DNA of 64,000 nucleotides, taken from assembly GCA_951640165.1 (NCBI GenBank), contig OX621254.1, forward strand, positions 27,812,001-27,876,000, given 5' to 3'. The stretch is from Pseudoips prasinana. Taxonomy: Eukaryota > Arthropoda > Insecta > Lepidoptera > Nolidae. Every line of letters begins with the position of its first letter. The stretch's first letter is position 1. Shown here one piece after another: positions 11,204 to 21,698 of this stretch. Under the pieces are notes generated by a model, which was given only the letters and a program-made list of their open reading frames with translations, did not search any database and was not told the origin of the DNA. Position numbers and translations under genes: made by a program.

Positions 11204-12070
11204 TTACCAAAGGCCTTTACAAGCACAATCCATATTGGGATCATCCCAAATAATAATCTTTTTGTCGTCCCACAGAAATATTCCTCTCAACTTCGGAGAT
11301 GCCTCCAAAATAAGATATAGTATGACACCAGCAGCTTCATCAGGGTCGGTCTCTCCACCACCATGAGCCATGTCTGTCTTCACATGTCCTGGGTGAGCTG
11401 CATTTATAGATATATTCCGGTCATCATATTTTCTTTGCCAAACTGTAGTCAACGCAGTCAATGCTATTTTCGACACCCTATGTTCTGCATGTTTGCCTTC
11501 GTCGGCAAAATCATTCTTATTAAAAGTACCATCTTTCACGCTTTGCAAATACTCATCAACAAAATTATTAATATCTTCCGTTGTTAAATCTGGATTCGTC
11601 AGAGTATCAATCCATTTTTGCTTTTTTATATTGGACAGATGGCCACATGCGCTCGATACATTCACCACTCTAGCGCCATCTCTTAATAAGGGGAACAAAT
11701 ACGTTTCAATAGTCAATAGACTCCTGTAATTAACGTCAATATTTCTTTTAGCAGCTTCGTATGATGGATATACTTGGTCCCACTCTAAAATAGCAGCATT
11801 ATTTACCAATACATCGAAGCCGCCGTGTTTGTTTTTGATGAAATCAGCAAACTTTTTGACACTTGCGTTGTCACTTACGTCAAGTTGGTGAAAAAGTGGT
11901 TTTAATCCTAGTTTGTTTAGCTTTTGGACGGCTTCCAATCCTCTTTGCTGGTTCCTGGCTGTAAGGTAGACACTGCCTTTGAATTTCTTGCATAGTCCTT
12001 TCACAATACTGAATCCTAAGCCTTTATTGGAGCCGGTAACTACTGCAATTTTTTCCACTGAAGTTGCCAT
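11204..12070 (-). CDS. Carbonyl reductase-like short-chain dehydrogenase
   Basis: 288 residues in one uninterrupted exon. A classical SDR: the nucleotide-binding TGSNKGLG at residues 12-19, R39 in TARN as in NADPH-preferring members, LDVSD near 63-67, NNAA at 90-93, NVSS at 137-140 holding the catalytic Ser, and PGHVKTDM at 227-234. Length and motif order fit carbonyl reductase 1 types (human CBR1 is 277), cytosolic enzymes that reduce carbonyl compounds with NADPH. The start chosen is MATSVEK at 12070, with a good AAAATGG context; an in-frame ATG 42 bp upstream adds a tail unusual for the family. Odd point: the YxxxK motif reads H197-RVS-K201, so the catalytic Tyr is His. Either a variant or dead enzyme, or a base error. 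A TCAGT initiator-like motif sits near 12115. No introns: retrocopy or a naturally intronless gene. Confidence 0.9.
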   Translation of the reverse strand: MATSVEKIAVVTGSNKGLGFSIVKGLCKKFKGSVYLTARNQQRGLEAVQKLNKLGLKPLFHQLDVSDNASVKKFADFIKNKHGGFDVLVNNAAILEWDQVYPSYEAAKRNIDVNYRSLLTIETYLFPLLRDGARVVNVSSACGHLSNIKKQKWIDTLTNPDLTTEDINNFVDEYLQSVKDGTFNKNDFADEGKHAEHRVSKIALTALTTVWQRKYDDRNISINAAHPGHVKTDMAHGGGETDPDEAAGVILYLILEASPKLRGIFLWDDKKIIIWDDPNMDCACKGLW

Positions 12071-12545
12071 TTTACTGTGACAAGATATATAAATAGAAAC
12101 ACTAACGCTCAACTGAGCAAGTAAGAATTGAATGTTAATTATGTTAAATAAATTCTCAGGGGTGACTCATATGCAATATCAGTGTTTACAAACATTGAAG
12201 GTGTCTTTATTGTGGTAAGTTAAATAGTGCTATACCTACATTAATATACGGTTATTTTTATAGTGAAATTACCAATGACATTGGCTGTTTATTTTTAAGA
12301 AGATAAGCGGCCATATCATTTGAGGCGAATAGGACGTTATTGTTCTGATTCGTGATGTCGTGATATGTACAGTCAGCGCGATAAGTTAATGTTTTATTTT
12401 TAACTACCTATGCTCCGCGTTTTTACCCGCGTTAGACTTGATAAATTATAACCTATGTGTTATTCCGATATATGTAGGTATAAGCTATATTACTACAAAG
12501 TTTCCAGAAAATCTTTACTAAATTAGGAGGTTTAAATACATACAT

Positions 12546-13085
12546 CTGCCTCGTTGGTCTAGGGCGTATTCCCCTGGGACCGCTGCGCTGGCGTTTGGAG
12601 GAAAAGAACCCCACACTTCTTCTATAAGCGGTCCCGGGAAGAGGTAACCCGCTGTAGCTCAGGTAACGTGCAGCTTGTGCGTGCCGGGGAGAGGGGGAGG
12701 CATTCAGGCAACCTCCCCTCCCCGGGTGAGTGTCTCGCGGACGCTCAGTGTACAACGTAGGTACTGGCGAGATCGTTCACGAGTACCCAGAGCCCCCGCT
12801 ACAGGCACTGTGAGGCTGGCTACCGTGGTGGTTTTAGTGGGTCGAACCCCACAACACGTGCGACTTGAGCATTTCCACCATGTAAAAAAAGGGGTAGCGT
12901 ATTCAGCCGAAGATAACGAAGTCTTGGTTTCAAACCCCGGGTCCGGCCAATACAGTGAAAATGGGACTTTTGCTCCTAATAAGAAAATCTCAGTGACACT
13001 CCGGAGTCTGGAAGTCTTGAAATGGCGGTGTTACATTCCCGTACCTTGGAAAGCACGTAAAGCGGCGCCGCTAAAGCAACTCTTA
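12546..13085 (+). mobile_element. SINE-C copy, interrupted
   Basis: Head TGCCTCGTTGGTCTAG at 12546-12562 and continuation AAGTCTTGGTTTCAAACCCC from about 12920, followed by GGAGTCTGGAAGTC, GGCGGTGTTACATTCCC and GCACGTAAAG. It matches the full copy at 49369. The two parts are separated by the GC-rich insertion at 12572-12896. Confidence 0.75.
12572..12896 (+). mobile_element. GC-rich retroposed insert in SINE-C
   Basis: About 325 bp, much richer in G+C than its surroundings, flanked by GCGTATTC at 12564-12571 and 12897-12904 and ending near a 7-base A-run (12884-12890). Short A-tail plus target duplication fits a LINE-made insertion. The block GTGGTGGTTTTAGTGGGTCG suggests a LINE 3' UTR, but the family is not identified. 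It is open on the plus strand by chance of composition; I see no protein motif. Confidence 0.6.
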
Positions 13086-13143
13086 GTTATTTTTATGATA
13101 TCGTAATATGCTATCGGTATGCGTATTATTTATTTATAGTATA

Positions 13144-13321
13144 CTAGCTGTGCCCCGCGGTGTTACCCGCGTTAAATTTAATAAATTTTCTTTATCTTTA
13201 TTGCTATAAACCTCACGGAGCCCGAGACCTTTCCAACGAATGCAAAACCGTGGAAATCGGTTCGTGCGTTCTGGAGTTATAGCGTCAGGAAGGAAAACCC
13301 GACTTATTTTTATATAGTAGA
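13144..13321 (-). mobile_element. Non-autonomous Helitron, group C
   Basis: On the minus strand it starts TCTACTATATAAAAATAAG and ends with a CGCGGGTAAC/CCGCGG hairpin and CACAGCTAG, the 5' TC and 3' CTAG layout of Helitrons. Internal text (GAACGCACGAACCGATTTCC) differs from groups A and B. Confidence 0.7.
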
Positions 13322-13363
13322 GAAGATATAAAAAATTAGAGACCGATATATAGGTATAGTATT

Positions 13364-13550
13364 CTAGCTGTGCCCCGTGCGGTTTTACCTGCGCTAAACA
13401 TTTTAAAGTATAGCCTATGTGTTAATCCAGGATGACAGCTAACTCCATACCAAATTTAATTAAAATCGCTCCAGCCGTTTAAATGTGGAGAAGTAACAAA
13501 CATACACACTCACACACTGACAAACTTTCGCCTTTATAATATTAGTGTGA
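13364..13550 (-). mobile_element. Non-autonomous Helitron, group B
   Basis: Minus-strand element starting TCACACTAATATTATAAAGG and ending GGGGCACAGCTAG, inserted between A and T. Contains GGCTGGAGCGATTTTAATTA. A plus-strand relative lies at 59439-59649. Confidence 0.75.
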
Positions 13551-14125
13551 TATTTGAGTAGCATAAACATATACCTATGTATATGCATAAACAGTGGTTT
13601 ATGCATAATATTAAATAAGAAATGTTGACGGCACCAGTCTATAATATCATATCATATATATATATATATATATATATCTTGAGTTGGTGACAAGTTATGT
13701 TGAAAATTTGCACAAATTCGAGACTGATGAGGAACGACAGCTGAGAGAGATTACTCGTAAGAAAGACTTACCTTCTACAGTTCAACCCAAATTGAATGTA
13801 GTTCAGTTCAGTATAGTTCCAGAGTACAATCTGTCTTCTTATATAACAAGCCGCCAATAGAATTTAAAATTATACACAGAGTTAAAGACATATTTATCGA
13901 AGAAGGGCTATTATAGTATTAATGAGTTCATAAATAAATGATAAACGACGAATGTAATTATATATTATTGACCCTTATGTATGATGGTAGCTTTTTAAAA
14001 TATTGTATTTTTGATTTTTATTGTAGGTATACACAAAATGAATTACACAAAATATTCTTCCTATCTAGATTTAAATGAGTAGATGCACTGCCAACTATCT
14101 CCTTTTATCCCTACAGTGCTTTGGT
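13551..14125. other. No gene; short TA microsatellite
   Basis: A (TA)n run at about 13651-13676 within AT-rich DNA. No other feature. Confidence 0.45.
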
Positions 14126-14176
14126 TCATCCGACGGTTTTCTGGAAGAGGTTGCTACATAAGCGATAATACCCTTT
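14126..14176 (+). mobile_element. LINE 3'-UTR fragment with hairpin
   Basis: CTGGAAGAGGTTGCTACATA followed by AGCGATAATACCC matches the LINE tail motif seen intact at 15231 and 41980. The stem pairs GTTGCT with AGCGAT, one pair being G-U. It abuts the MITE at 14180, which may have cut it. Confidence 0.6.
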
Positions 14177-14179
14177 GCA

Positions 14180-14317
14180 CAGACGCCAGCACATCCAGCA
14201 ACCCCAATCTGTCAAATTTATTTTATTGATTTTCAACTTTATCACCACAGCATATTAACGTTCACTTTCAATTGGACAAATTTGACAGATTGGGTTAGCT
14301 TGATGTGCTGGCGTCTG
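14180..14317. mobile_element. TA-flanked MITE, complete copy
   Basis: 138 bp from CAGACGCCAGCACATCCAGC to GCTGGCGTCTG. The termini pair over about 40 bp. The right flank is TA and the left is CA, so a mutated TA duplication (Tc1/mariner style) is likely. No coding capacity. Confidence 0.75.
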
Positions 14318-14660
14318 TACTTCATAATATACTTATGTATATTCATAATATATTATATTACGATTTGGTACAGTAAAGTGCTAAATAGCCATAATTACAA
14401 CGTATAATGTTAGGTGAAAGTATAGTGCCTGTCAAAATGTTCTTACAAAAGTAATCAAAAATTATTGCTCATTCTATTTAAGTAGGAGTTATTCTATTAC
14501 ATACAACAATGGGCTGATATCTTTCGAGCCGCAATACATCTAAACAAATTATAGATATATAGAGCCATAATTAAGAAACATAGAGGCGCACATGGCTAGT
14601 CAGTAGGGATCAGTGAGATACAGCACCTAGGAACTCGGTCAGTCTAAATAAGAAACTCAT
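14318..14660. other. No gene; short shared repeat
   Basis: Positions 14605-14645 (CAGCACCTAGGAAC, CGGTCAGTCTA) recur at 15600-15640. The rest is AT-rich. Confidence 0.35.
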
Positions 14661-14684
14661 TATAATATAAAATACATAAATAAA

Positions 14685-14880
14685 ACAGGTTTTTATTCAC
14701 GTAGACTTTAAAAAAGTGCTTGTAAATAGTTAAAACTTGGTTGTAGTAATACAGTTATTATTTCTAGTTACTCATTACAGATATTTAGGTACACGGAATG
14801 TTAAAACATTTATACAATTTACTTTATAATGGTAGTGATATTTAGCCAGCTTGTATTAAGTTATTGTCAAGGAGATAATG
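14685..14880 (+). repeat. Repeat B copy
   Basis: Dispersed repeat starting TTTTTATTCACGTAGACTTT and running through ACACGGAATGTTAAAACATT. Copies: 45008-45200 (plus) and 25580-25793 (minus). Non-coding; probably a LINE 3' or 5' UTR. Confidence 0.6.
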
Positions 14881-15230
14881 TTTAGGTTTAATTATTGAAA
14901 TTTAATATTATAACCCTGCTAGATATAGTTGATATTTTCATCATAACAGAATATTAATATTTATTACTTATATTTTTATCTATATCTATCTATATAACAT
15001 ATCTATGTCTATTTATATATTATATATGTATATGTGTATTCTATTATTATTAGTATTCTATGTATTGTATACAAATAAGTAGGTAGGATAAGTAATATAT
15101 TATGTAAGTAATTAGTGGTAGTACTACTATTAAGTAGATACCACTATTAGTCTTAAGTAATTAATCATATTCTATATTTTTACACCATACACTACCCCTA
15201 CTCCTAATTCCATACAATATAGTCCAACTA

Positions 15231-15358
15231 AAGGTTGTCTGGAAGAGATCGCTTTAAGCGATAAGACCGCCTATTGTACCTTTTTATAATTATTTGAGAT
15301 CCTGTAACTTTTATGTATAATGGTGTTCAATAAAGTGTATTTATCTTATCTTATCTTT
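15231..15358 (+). mobile_element. LINE 3' tail with (TATCT)n end
   Basis: AAGGTTGTCTGGAAGAG, a perfect hairpin ATCGC-TTTAA-GCGAT (15248-15262), AAGACCGCCTATTGTAC, then AATAAAG and TATCT repeats. The same order ends the LINE at 41122-42110. The upstream body here (14881-15230) has no recognisable coding sequence. Confidence 0.75.
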
Positions 15359-15434
15359 ATATTTTACTACATAATATCTAACACACAACTCATTTAGTAA
15401 ATGAAACATAAACATGTATTCACTATGTCATCAT

Positions 15435-15600
15435 CACAATGGCCGGTCCTGTGCTGCCCGCATCCAGTGGTTTCCCGCGACCCTTGCAAGATTGTTGGTG
15501 TACCATGTCGGGGGCCTGCCCACGCTGCGTCTTCCGGTCCGTGGTCGCCAGTCGAGAACCATTCTGCCCCAACGGCCGCCGGTTCTACGAGCCATTCAGT
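15435..15600 (-). mobile_element. RTE LINE 3' end fragment
   Basis: Minus-strand match to the C-terminus and 3' UTR of the RTE copies at 36300 and 40100: GCGACCCTTGCAAGATTG, CCCACGCTGCGTCTTCCG, GTCGAGAACCATTCTGCCCC. Encodes part of the GRRSVGRPP-like C-terminus in the opposite strand. Truncated at both ends. Confidence 0.75.
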
Positions 15601-15690
15601 GAGGTACAGCACCTAGGAACGCGGTCAGTCTAGATATATGACCGTTGAGGTGGTTTAATCCCAGAGCGTTTCCGTGACCGGCTGTTGACA

Positions 15691-15927
15691 TTAAAAAGCT
15701 TCCTGCACGTACATTGAGGTTGTGGAATGAACTCCCTGTTACGGTTTACCCAAAAGACTACAGTATGGGGTGGGGTCCTTCAAAAAGGGAGTTGTAAGGT
15801 TTCTAAAGAGTCGGCAACGCGCTAATGATGCCCCTGGTGTTGCAAGCGTTCATAGGCTACGGTGATCACTTACCATCAGGTGGGCCGTATGCTGGTATGC
15901 CAACTAAGTTGTATAAAAAAAAAAAAC
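15691..15927 (+). mobile_element. LINE 3' end with A-tail
   Basis: Encodes RTLRLWNELPVTVYPKDYSM, the RLWN-LP C-terminal block of many insect LINEs, then a 3' UTR containing GGTGATCACTTACCATCAGG and a 12-base A-run. The same UTR style is at 58740-58927. 5'-truncated; clade not assigned. Confidence 0.7.
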
Positions 15928-16134
15928 AAGCAGTCGTTAGCCATGTCAGAGGCTCACTGGGCTAAACCACTTTCCATCAGACTTCATCAGACGAGATCAC
16001 GGTAACTACTTATGTGTTATGGGTATACTATAAAGAAAGAATATATGAAAATATTCAAACAATACTTATTTATTTAACACGTTAAAATCGTTTTTTTTAT
16101 TTAACACGGTAAGTAAATAATGAAATATTGTGAT

Positions 16135-16330
16135 GACTGCACGTGTGGCGCAGCAATTAAGACCCGCTTCACCACTTCGTGTACCGGGTTCGATTCGCGC
16201 ATAGGACAATTATTTGTGTGACACGTTAATAGTTACTTTGAGTCTGGATGACCTTTATGTCGTTAATTATATGTTTGTAAGCCCTGAGACGGGACTCAAT
16301 GTATTAATGCGGAATCATAAAAATATTTTT
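16135..16330 (+). mobile_element. SINE-A copy
   Basis: Head GACTGCACGTGTGGCGCAGC, B-box-like GGGTTCGATTC, then ATTATTTGTGTGACACG and AATTATATGTTTGTAAG. The tail is shortened compared with the copy at 42196. Confidence 0.75.
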
Positions 16331-16375
16331 CGTATTCCAAAAACTGACGTTTCTTAATTATCATTTCTACACGTA

Positions 16376-16583
16376 CCGACGCCAGCTACCTCCTATCTGT
16401 CAAACTTCTTTTATAGATTTTCAACTTTACCACATAAGCGGAAGATAAGATAAAGTTAATCATATTAAAAAAGGTACAATTGGCGGTCTTATCGCTTACA
16501 GCGATCTCTTCCAGACAACTTTCAGGTTCACTTTCAGTTGGGGAAATTTGACAGATTGGGGTAGCTTGATGTGCTGACGTCTG
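16376..16583. mobile_element. TA-flanked MITE split by a LINE tail
   Basis: MITE arms (GACGCCAGCTACC on the left, TTTGACAGATTGGGGTAGCT on the right) surround a minus-strand LINE tail at about 16440-16521: TGGCGGTCTTATCGCTTACA then GCGATCTCTTCCAGACAAC, with a TATCT-type end. The hairpin ATCGC/GCGAT is at 16491-16505. The LINE fragment entered the MITE after it was in place. Confidence 0.65.
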
Positions 16584-17365
16584 AACATAGTGCCCGCCAA
16601 GTCGAGAGCGAAGCAACACTGCCGTGCCATCCCTTTCTGGAACCATTTCGCTGCATTTTCAGGCCCCTGTTTGATAACCTCTGGATGGGACCAGAAAGCA
16701 GACATTTTCGTCATCTAGTAAGCTATAATCACACACTTGAAATCCGAAATTTCAAGTCGCTAGATAATTTAGTTCCGAAGCGATTTAAAAAAAAAAAATT
16801 TTTTTACACATGATTATCAAAATAGAACTGCTACTTCCCATTGACCTAGAGAGCTGAAATTTGGTACAGAGGTAGAGTTTAACGCCAAAATAGAGGAAAA
16901 ACCATCAAAACTAGGATCATGGAAGATCTGGACTACCTGTTGACCCTGATGAGAAACCGTAAGAGCACACCCAAACTATTTGCATTATCGACGGACTGTC
17001 TTTCCAAATTTATTATGCATTTATTATGCGTCTGACTCTGCTTTTAATGTGAATATAAAATGAAAATTACCATATTCCTACTTTCTATAATCTATACCAA
17101 TAAACGCTCTGCTTATTTCAGTAAAAAAAATCAGCTTTCTGCAAAAGGAAGTGAAATCCCACAAAATGTTTTTTTGATTGATGAATGATTCTTGTAGGGC
17201 AACCATGAGTACAGTTACTGTCTCAAGAAAATTTTTGAACATACTTGCAAGTTTAGTAGCGGCACATATTAACTCAGTCATAAGTAGTACGATGAAGTCA
17301 CTTTTTATACCATCTTTTAGTAATGTTATTAAAATCAATTTAGTTAGTAGTTTAAACATGTAAGC
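16584..17365. other. No gene; upstream of old LINE
   Basis: Positions 16610-16700 are more GC-rich and unidentified. GACCTAGAGAGCTGAAATTT (about 16843) recalls the 5' part of the Helitron at 53624. 17080-17365 may be the 5' UTR or lost ORF1 of the LINE that follows; no ORF1 motif is seen. Confidence 0.35.
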
Positions 17366-20035
17366 ATGACAATAGAGAAGTGTGATAACTTTCTAATTCT
17401 ATCACATCAAAATATAAACCGCTTCTCTAGCAAAATTCTAGACATAGAACTTTTTAATGAAAAATATGAAATAGATATCCTTTGTTTCACAGAAACATGG
17501 CTGAAGGCACACAAGATGGCTTTTAGTGTCTGTGGCTATAGGGTCGCCAGCTTTTATAATAGGGTTTCGGCAGAGGGTGGTGGAGTACTGATACTACTTC
17601 GAGACCAAATTAAATTTAAAGAACGTAAAGATATATGCCAACTATCTATTGAGCGTGTGTGTGAGGTGGCATGTGTAGAGACGCAGTTTTATTGTATAAT
17701 ATGTGTGTATAGACCACCAGCATCCGATTTAAAGCTTTTTACAGCAACAATAGAAGACATTCTTAGGAAAATTAAAAGTAAAAAAAAAATCCTTGTATGT
17801 GGTGATTTTAATATGAACATTTTAGCAGATTCACCTGAAATAAACATATTTCTATCTGTATTTCGGTCCTTTAACCTTAAATGCTTGTTCTCTGAGGCCA
17901 CGAGAGTCACACCCACATCTGCTACTTGCATTGATAACATAATTACCAACTTTGATGTCTCTGAGAAGTGTTTGGTGGCTGGTGTTCGCTCTGACCATAA
18001 ATGCCAAATAGTAAAGATGAAAAATGAGATAAATATAAATAAACATAAAATTAGTTTTAGACCTTTAACAAAATCTAATTTGGGAAAGTTCAGTAACAAC
18101 CTGGAGAATAGTTTGTGCCATCTATTGCCAAACAAAAGTAATCCTAACGATATGTACACTACATTATTCCCCTGTATTTGCAAAGAATTTAATAAAGCTT
18201 GTAAAATAAAAAACATAACGGTTGACAGTAATAAGATAAAATTTAGTTCTTGGGCAACTCAAGGCATTAGACTGAGTAGAGATTTTTTATATGAGTTGTA
18301 TGACAGAAGGTCCTATAACCCTGATGTCAATTTTATTAATTATGTTAGAAATTATTCAAAATTTTTTTAAAAGGTTTGCATTCAAGCTAAATCTTTATAT
18401 ATAAGAGATAAAATTAAAAATCTGATAATAAAATAAAATCAGCTTGGCAAATAATTAATACTGAAACTGGTAAAAGTAGATCAAGAGATCAAACATTAGT
18501 ATTGAATATTGGTGATGAACTGGTTTCAGACAAGCTTACCATTGCCAATTTTTTAGCTGCTTGTTTTGCAAATATACCCGTGGATATTACTAAGTGTCTC
18601 GCATCATCACCAGATGTGGCTGAACTCTTTTTAAATCAAAGCGTAAAACAAACTGTGCCTAACTTTAGTTTTAAATCCGTAACAAGTGATGATATTATAA
18701 AAGCTTTTAAGAGTATTAAAAGGAAAGGCACAGAAGATTTGTGGGGACTGTCTGTTAAAGCAATTGAATCAATCATACTAAACATTGCTACAATCCTTGC
18801 AGCCATCTTCAATGGCTGTATAAGTGATGGTGTCTTTCCCGATTTAATGAAAATAAGTAAGATAATACCCATTTTCAAGGCAATTATAGGCCTATCTCAA
18901 TACTGCCAGCTTTAAGTAAAATATTTGAAAAGCTGATGCTCAGCCAAATGTTGTCGCACTTTAACGTGAATGAGATATTGCATAACAAGCAGTTCGGGTT
19001 TACAAGGGGCCGCTCTACTCAGGATGCAGGTTGCACATTAATTAGGTCAATATTGGAGGCTTGGGAGGGATCACAGGATGCGCTGGGAGTTTTCTGTAAT
19101 CTCTCTAAGGCTTTCGATTGCGTTGATCATCGTACGCTCGTTGTTAAACTGAAGTACTATGGAATATCTGGCACATCTCTTGATCTTGTGATGTCCTATT
19201 TATCGGGGCGACAACAGATGGTTTCGATAGGCGGTGTCACTTCGGCACGTCATCCTGTGAAAATGGGGGTGCCCCAGGGGTCTATATTGGGCCCATTTTT
19301 ATTTCTAGTTTATATAAATGATCTCCCTTATCTGGTAGAGAAAGTATCAGAGATAGTTTTGTTCGCTGATGATACGTCGCTCATATTTAAAGTAAATAGA
19401 AAGGATAAAGATCTTATTGGGCATAATAAAACACTCAGCTTTATATCAGAATGGTTTTCGGCAAATAATCTCTTGTTAAATGCAGGGAAAACTAAATGCA
19501 TCAGGTTCTCATTGCCGAATGTGACTCAAATTGTACCAACAGTTGCACTTAATGCGAAAATATTAGATTTAGTCCCATCGACCGTATTTTAAGGATTGAA
19601 ACTTGATTCAAAATTGCAATGGGGTCCTCAGATTGAAAAGTTAGCAGGTAAATTAAGTTCGGCTTCCTATGCTGTCTGGAAAATAAGGCAATTGTCAGAT
19701 GAACAAACTGCTAGATTAGTGTATTTCGCGTACTTTCATAGCATTATGTCGTATGGCATTCTGCTGTGGGGTTCGGCGGCTGACATAGGTGCTATTTTTG
19801 TATTGCAGAAAAGAGCAGTCGCGATTCTTTGCGAAATTTGTTTAAAGAAATAAATATACTTACTGTGCCATCGGAATATATCAGAATATAATGTTTGTTA
19901 GAAAAAATATTCATAATTATAAAAAGAAAAGTGAACTGCATAATATAAATACTAGGAATAAAAACAAACTAGCCATGCCAGGCTTTAGAGTAAGCAAAAC
20001 TAATAAATCATTTTTAGGAAATTGTATTAGGTTTT
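17366..20035 (+). mobile_element. Old LINE, 5' and central part, inactivated
   Basis: Jockey/CR1-group ORF2 in pieces. 17366-18370 is the AP endonuclease domain: HQNINRFSSK, FTETWL, GGGVLILLR, VYRPPASDLK, CGDFNMNIL and RSDHK. 18502-18915 and 18936-19592 are the reverse transcriptase: KQFGFTRGRSTQDAG, GVFCNLSKAFDCVDH, GVPQGSILGPFLF and LFADDTSLIF. 19596-20035 is the thumb and C-terminal part. Stops or frameshifts separate the pieces, and the first catalytic Asp of motif A is Asn (AAT at 19098-19100). The remaining C-terminus lies beyond the younger LINE, at 24938-25113. Confidence 0.85.
20028..20035. repeat. Left target-site duplication
   Basis: TAGGTTTT, repeated at 24930-24937. The pair brackets the younger LINE. 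Confidence 0.8.
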
Positions 20036-20231
20036 TTTTTTCGCTTGTGGGTAGGCGAAACAACAACATACATTTTTAGAAGTATTACTCTATTTATTTA
20101 ATTTAAAATAGTTTATCTTTATTATTCCATCCTATTTATGAATTGTTCTTAACTTTAACTCACCTCTTGCTGGTTCACTTATTATTTATCCACATACACT
20201 TCACTGAAGAACATTACAAGCCACAAAAACA

Positions 20232-20999
20232 ATGGATAGCAGATTCGAGAAAAATTTTGATGAATTTGAGAAATTGTTCACCTCCCGCATGAGGGAACAT
20301 CAGGAAAAGTTGGATAAAGCACTGGATGGGGGAGTTCCACACTCAGATATATCAAATTTATCTCGTGAGTTTGCTGAGTTTAAAACTTTCATCCTGCAGA
20401 CACTTGGCCACTTCAAGTCTCAAATCCAATTGTTGCATCTGGGATTGGACAGGCATGAGACGAGCATGCGTAGAAAAGTTTTGCTACTACATGGCGTCAA
20501 TGAGAAGCCCAGTGAAGATGTTCTGCAGACTGCGGTTAACATAATAACCGGCCAAATGAAGTTGACAGAAGTTGGTCCCAACAACATAGATGTTTGCCAT
20601 CGCCTGGGAGGCGGTAATGAGAAAACTCGACCGATTCTGGTTCGTTTCCTTAACATGGAACATCGTCACATCGTTTGGGACAATAAAACGTCTTTAAAAG
20701 GTTCTGGCATCACGGTCTCTGAGTTCCTGACCCGGACTAGGCATCGAGTATTCATGGCAGCACGCAAGCATTTCTCCATAAAAAATGTATGGTCGACTGA
20801 AGGAAAAATAGTCATCCTCACTCCAGAGAAAACACGCCGAAAAATTGAAACATCCGATGAACTCGATGCCCTCATCAAAAAATATCCGTCCAGCACTACA
20901 GTTGCCGATGCAGTCGCTCCCGGCACTATTATCTCCACTGAATCGAGCTCGCTGCCCGAGACTAAGCCTAAACGAAAAACCCGTCGTCACATAACTTAA
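20232..20999 (+). CDS. LINE ORF1, RNA-binding protein
   Basis: 255 residues. The first 80 or so are rich in charged and Leu residues (FDEFEKLFTSRMREHQEKL, REFAEFKTFILQTLGHF), a likely coiled coil for self-association. Residues about 82-195 look like the RRM-type core of L1-like ORF1 proteins: RKVLLLHGVNEKPSEDV, NIDVCHRLGGG, RPILVRFLNMEHR, SLKGSGITVSEFLTRTR and EGKIVILTP. The C-terminus is basic (KPKRKTRRH). In known LINEs such a protein binds the element RNA as a chaperone in the ribonucleoprotein. The start codon is preceded by AAAACA, a fair context. No zinc-knuckle CCHC motif is seen. Confidence 0.8.
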   Translation: MDSRFEKNFDEFEKLFTSRMREHQEKLDKALDGGVPHSDISNLSREFAEFKTFILQTLGHFKSQIQLLHLGLDRHETSMRRKVLLLHGVNEKPSEDVLQTAVNIITGQMKLTEVGPNNIDVCHRLGGGNEKTRPILVRFLNMEHRHIVWDNKTSLKGSGITVSEFLTRTRHRVFMAARKHFSIKNVWSTEGKIVILTPEKTRRKIETSDELDALIKKYPSSTTVADAVAPGTIISTESSSLPETKPKRKTRRHIT

Positions 21000-21698
21000 A
21001 TTTCTTCGCAGCGCAATGTTTACGTTTTTTCTTCATGCCTACTGGTCTCTTTAACTTGTCTGCATAACACTGTGAGTATTTGTCCGTTGGCATAAACCAA
21101 CATACCCATCTTAAACTACTTTTTATTTAATAGTTTGAAGGTAATAGGTACCTACGTAATTTATTTTAGTTTAATTGCGTCAAAATATTGTGCTTACGTA
21201 CTTGTCAACAACAGCTGTCATGTGTTATTTGACACATGACATTGACGAAAACAAATACGTTCCGTTTCTCCTGTGTTGTCGTGTTAACATGGCTGGTATG
21301 ATGCGTTTTATTCTCACAGTCTTGTTTGTTTAGTTTTTATTATTTAATGATTTATCTAATTTTTTAAACGTAATTCCTATTCTATTGTTAAGTAATTTGT
21401 TTAAGATGTACGTTACTGTGTATGAATATTTTATTTAAATACTGATGCAGCCCTTTTTCGCTAATGTTTGCGATTTGTGACCAAGTATGAATTATCTTTC
21501 TTACCTGAATTACTTCTGTCCGCTAATTACTATAACCATTTATAATGTTCAAATATCTTCCATCAGTGACAGCGAGACGGTGAGTTAAAGTAAATACCAT
21601 TGTAATATACACATTTATATTTTATTATTTGTATTAAGTCCCTTTTTTTATATATATATATATACTCATTTATTATATTTATTTACTTGCGCTGAGAC
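21000..21698 (+). other. Long spacer between LINE ORF1 and ORF2
   Basis: No open frame of note. Contains an imperfect inverted repeat near 21215-21243 (TGTCATGTG and CACATGACA), a TA run at 21652-21664, and a short ATG frame at 21290. It lies between the target duplications, so it belongs to the LINE or to something carried by it. Confidence 0.5.

Noticed and set aside
12453..13106. GC-rich frames of 100 and 143 codons
   Set aside because: They run across the SINE/insert junctions and so cannot be a single ancestral gene.
20420..20990. Minus-strand frames over LINE ORF1
   Set aside because: Shadows of ORF1, which has domain evidence on the plus strand.
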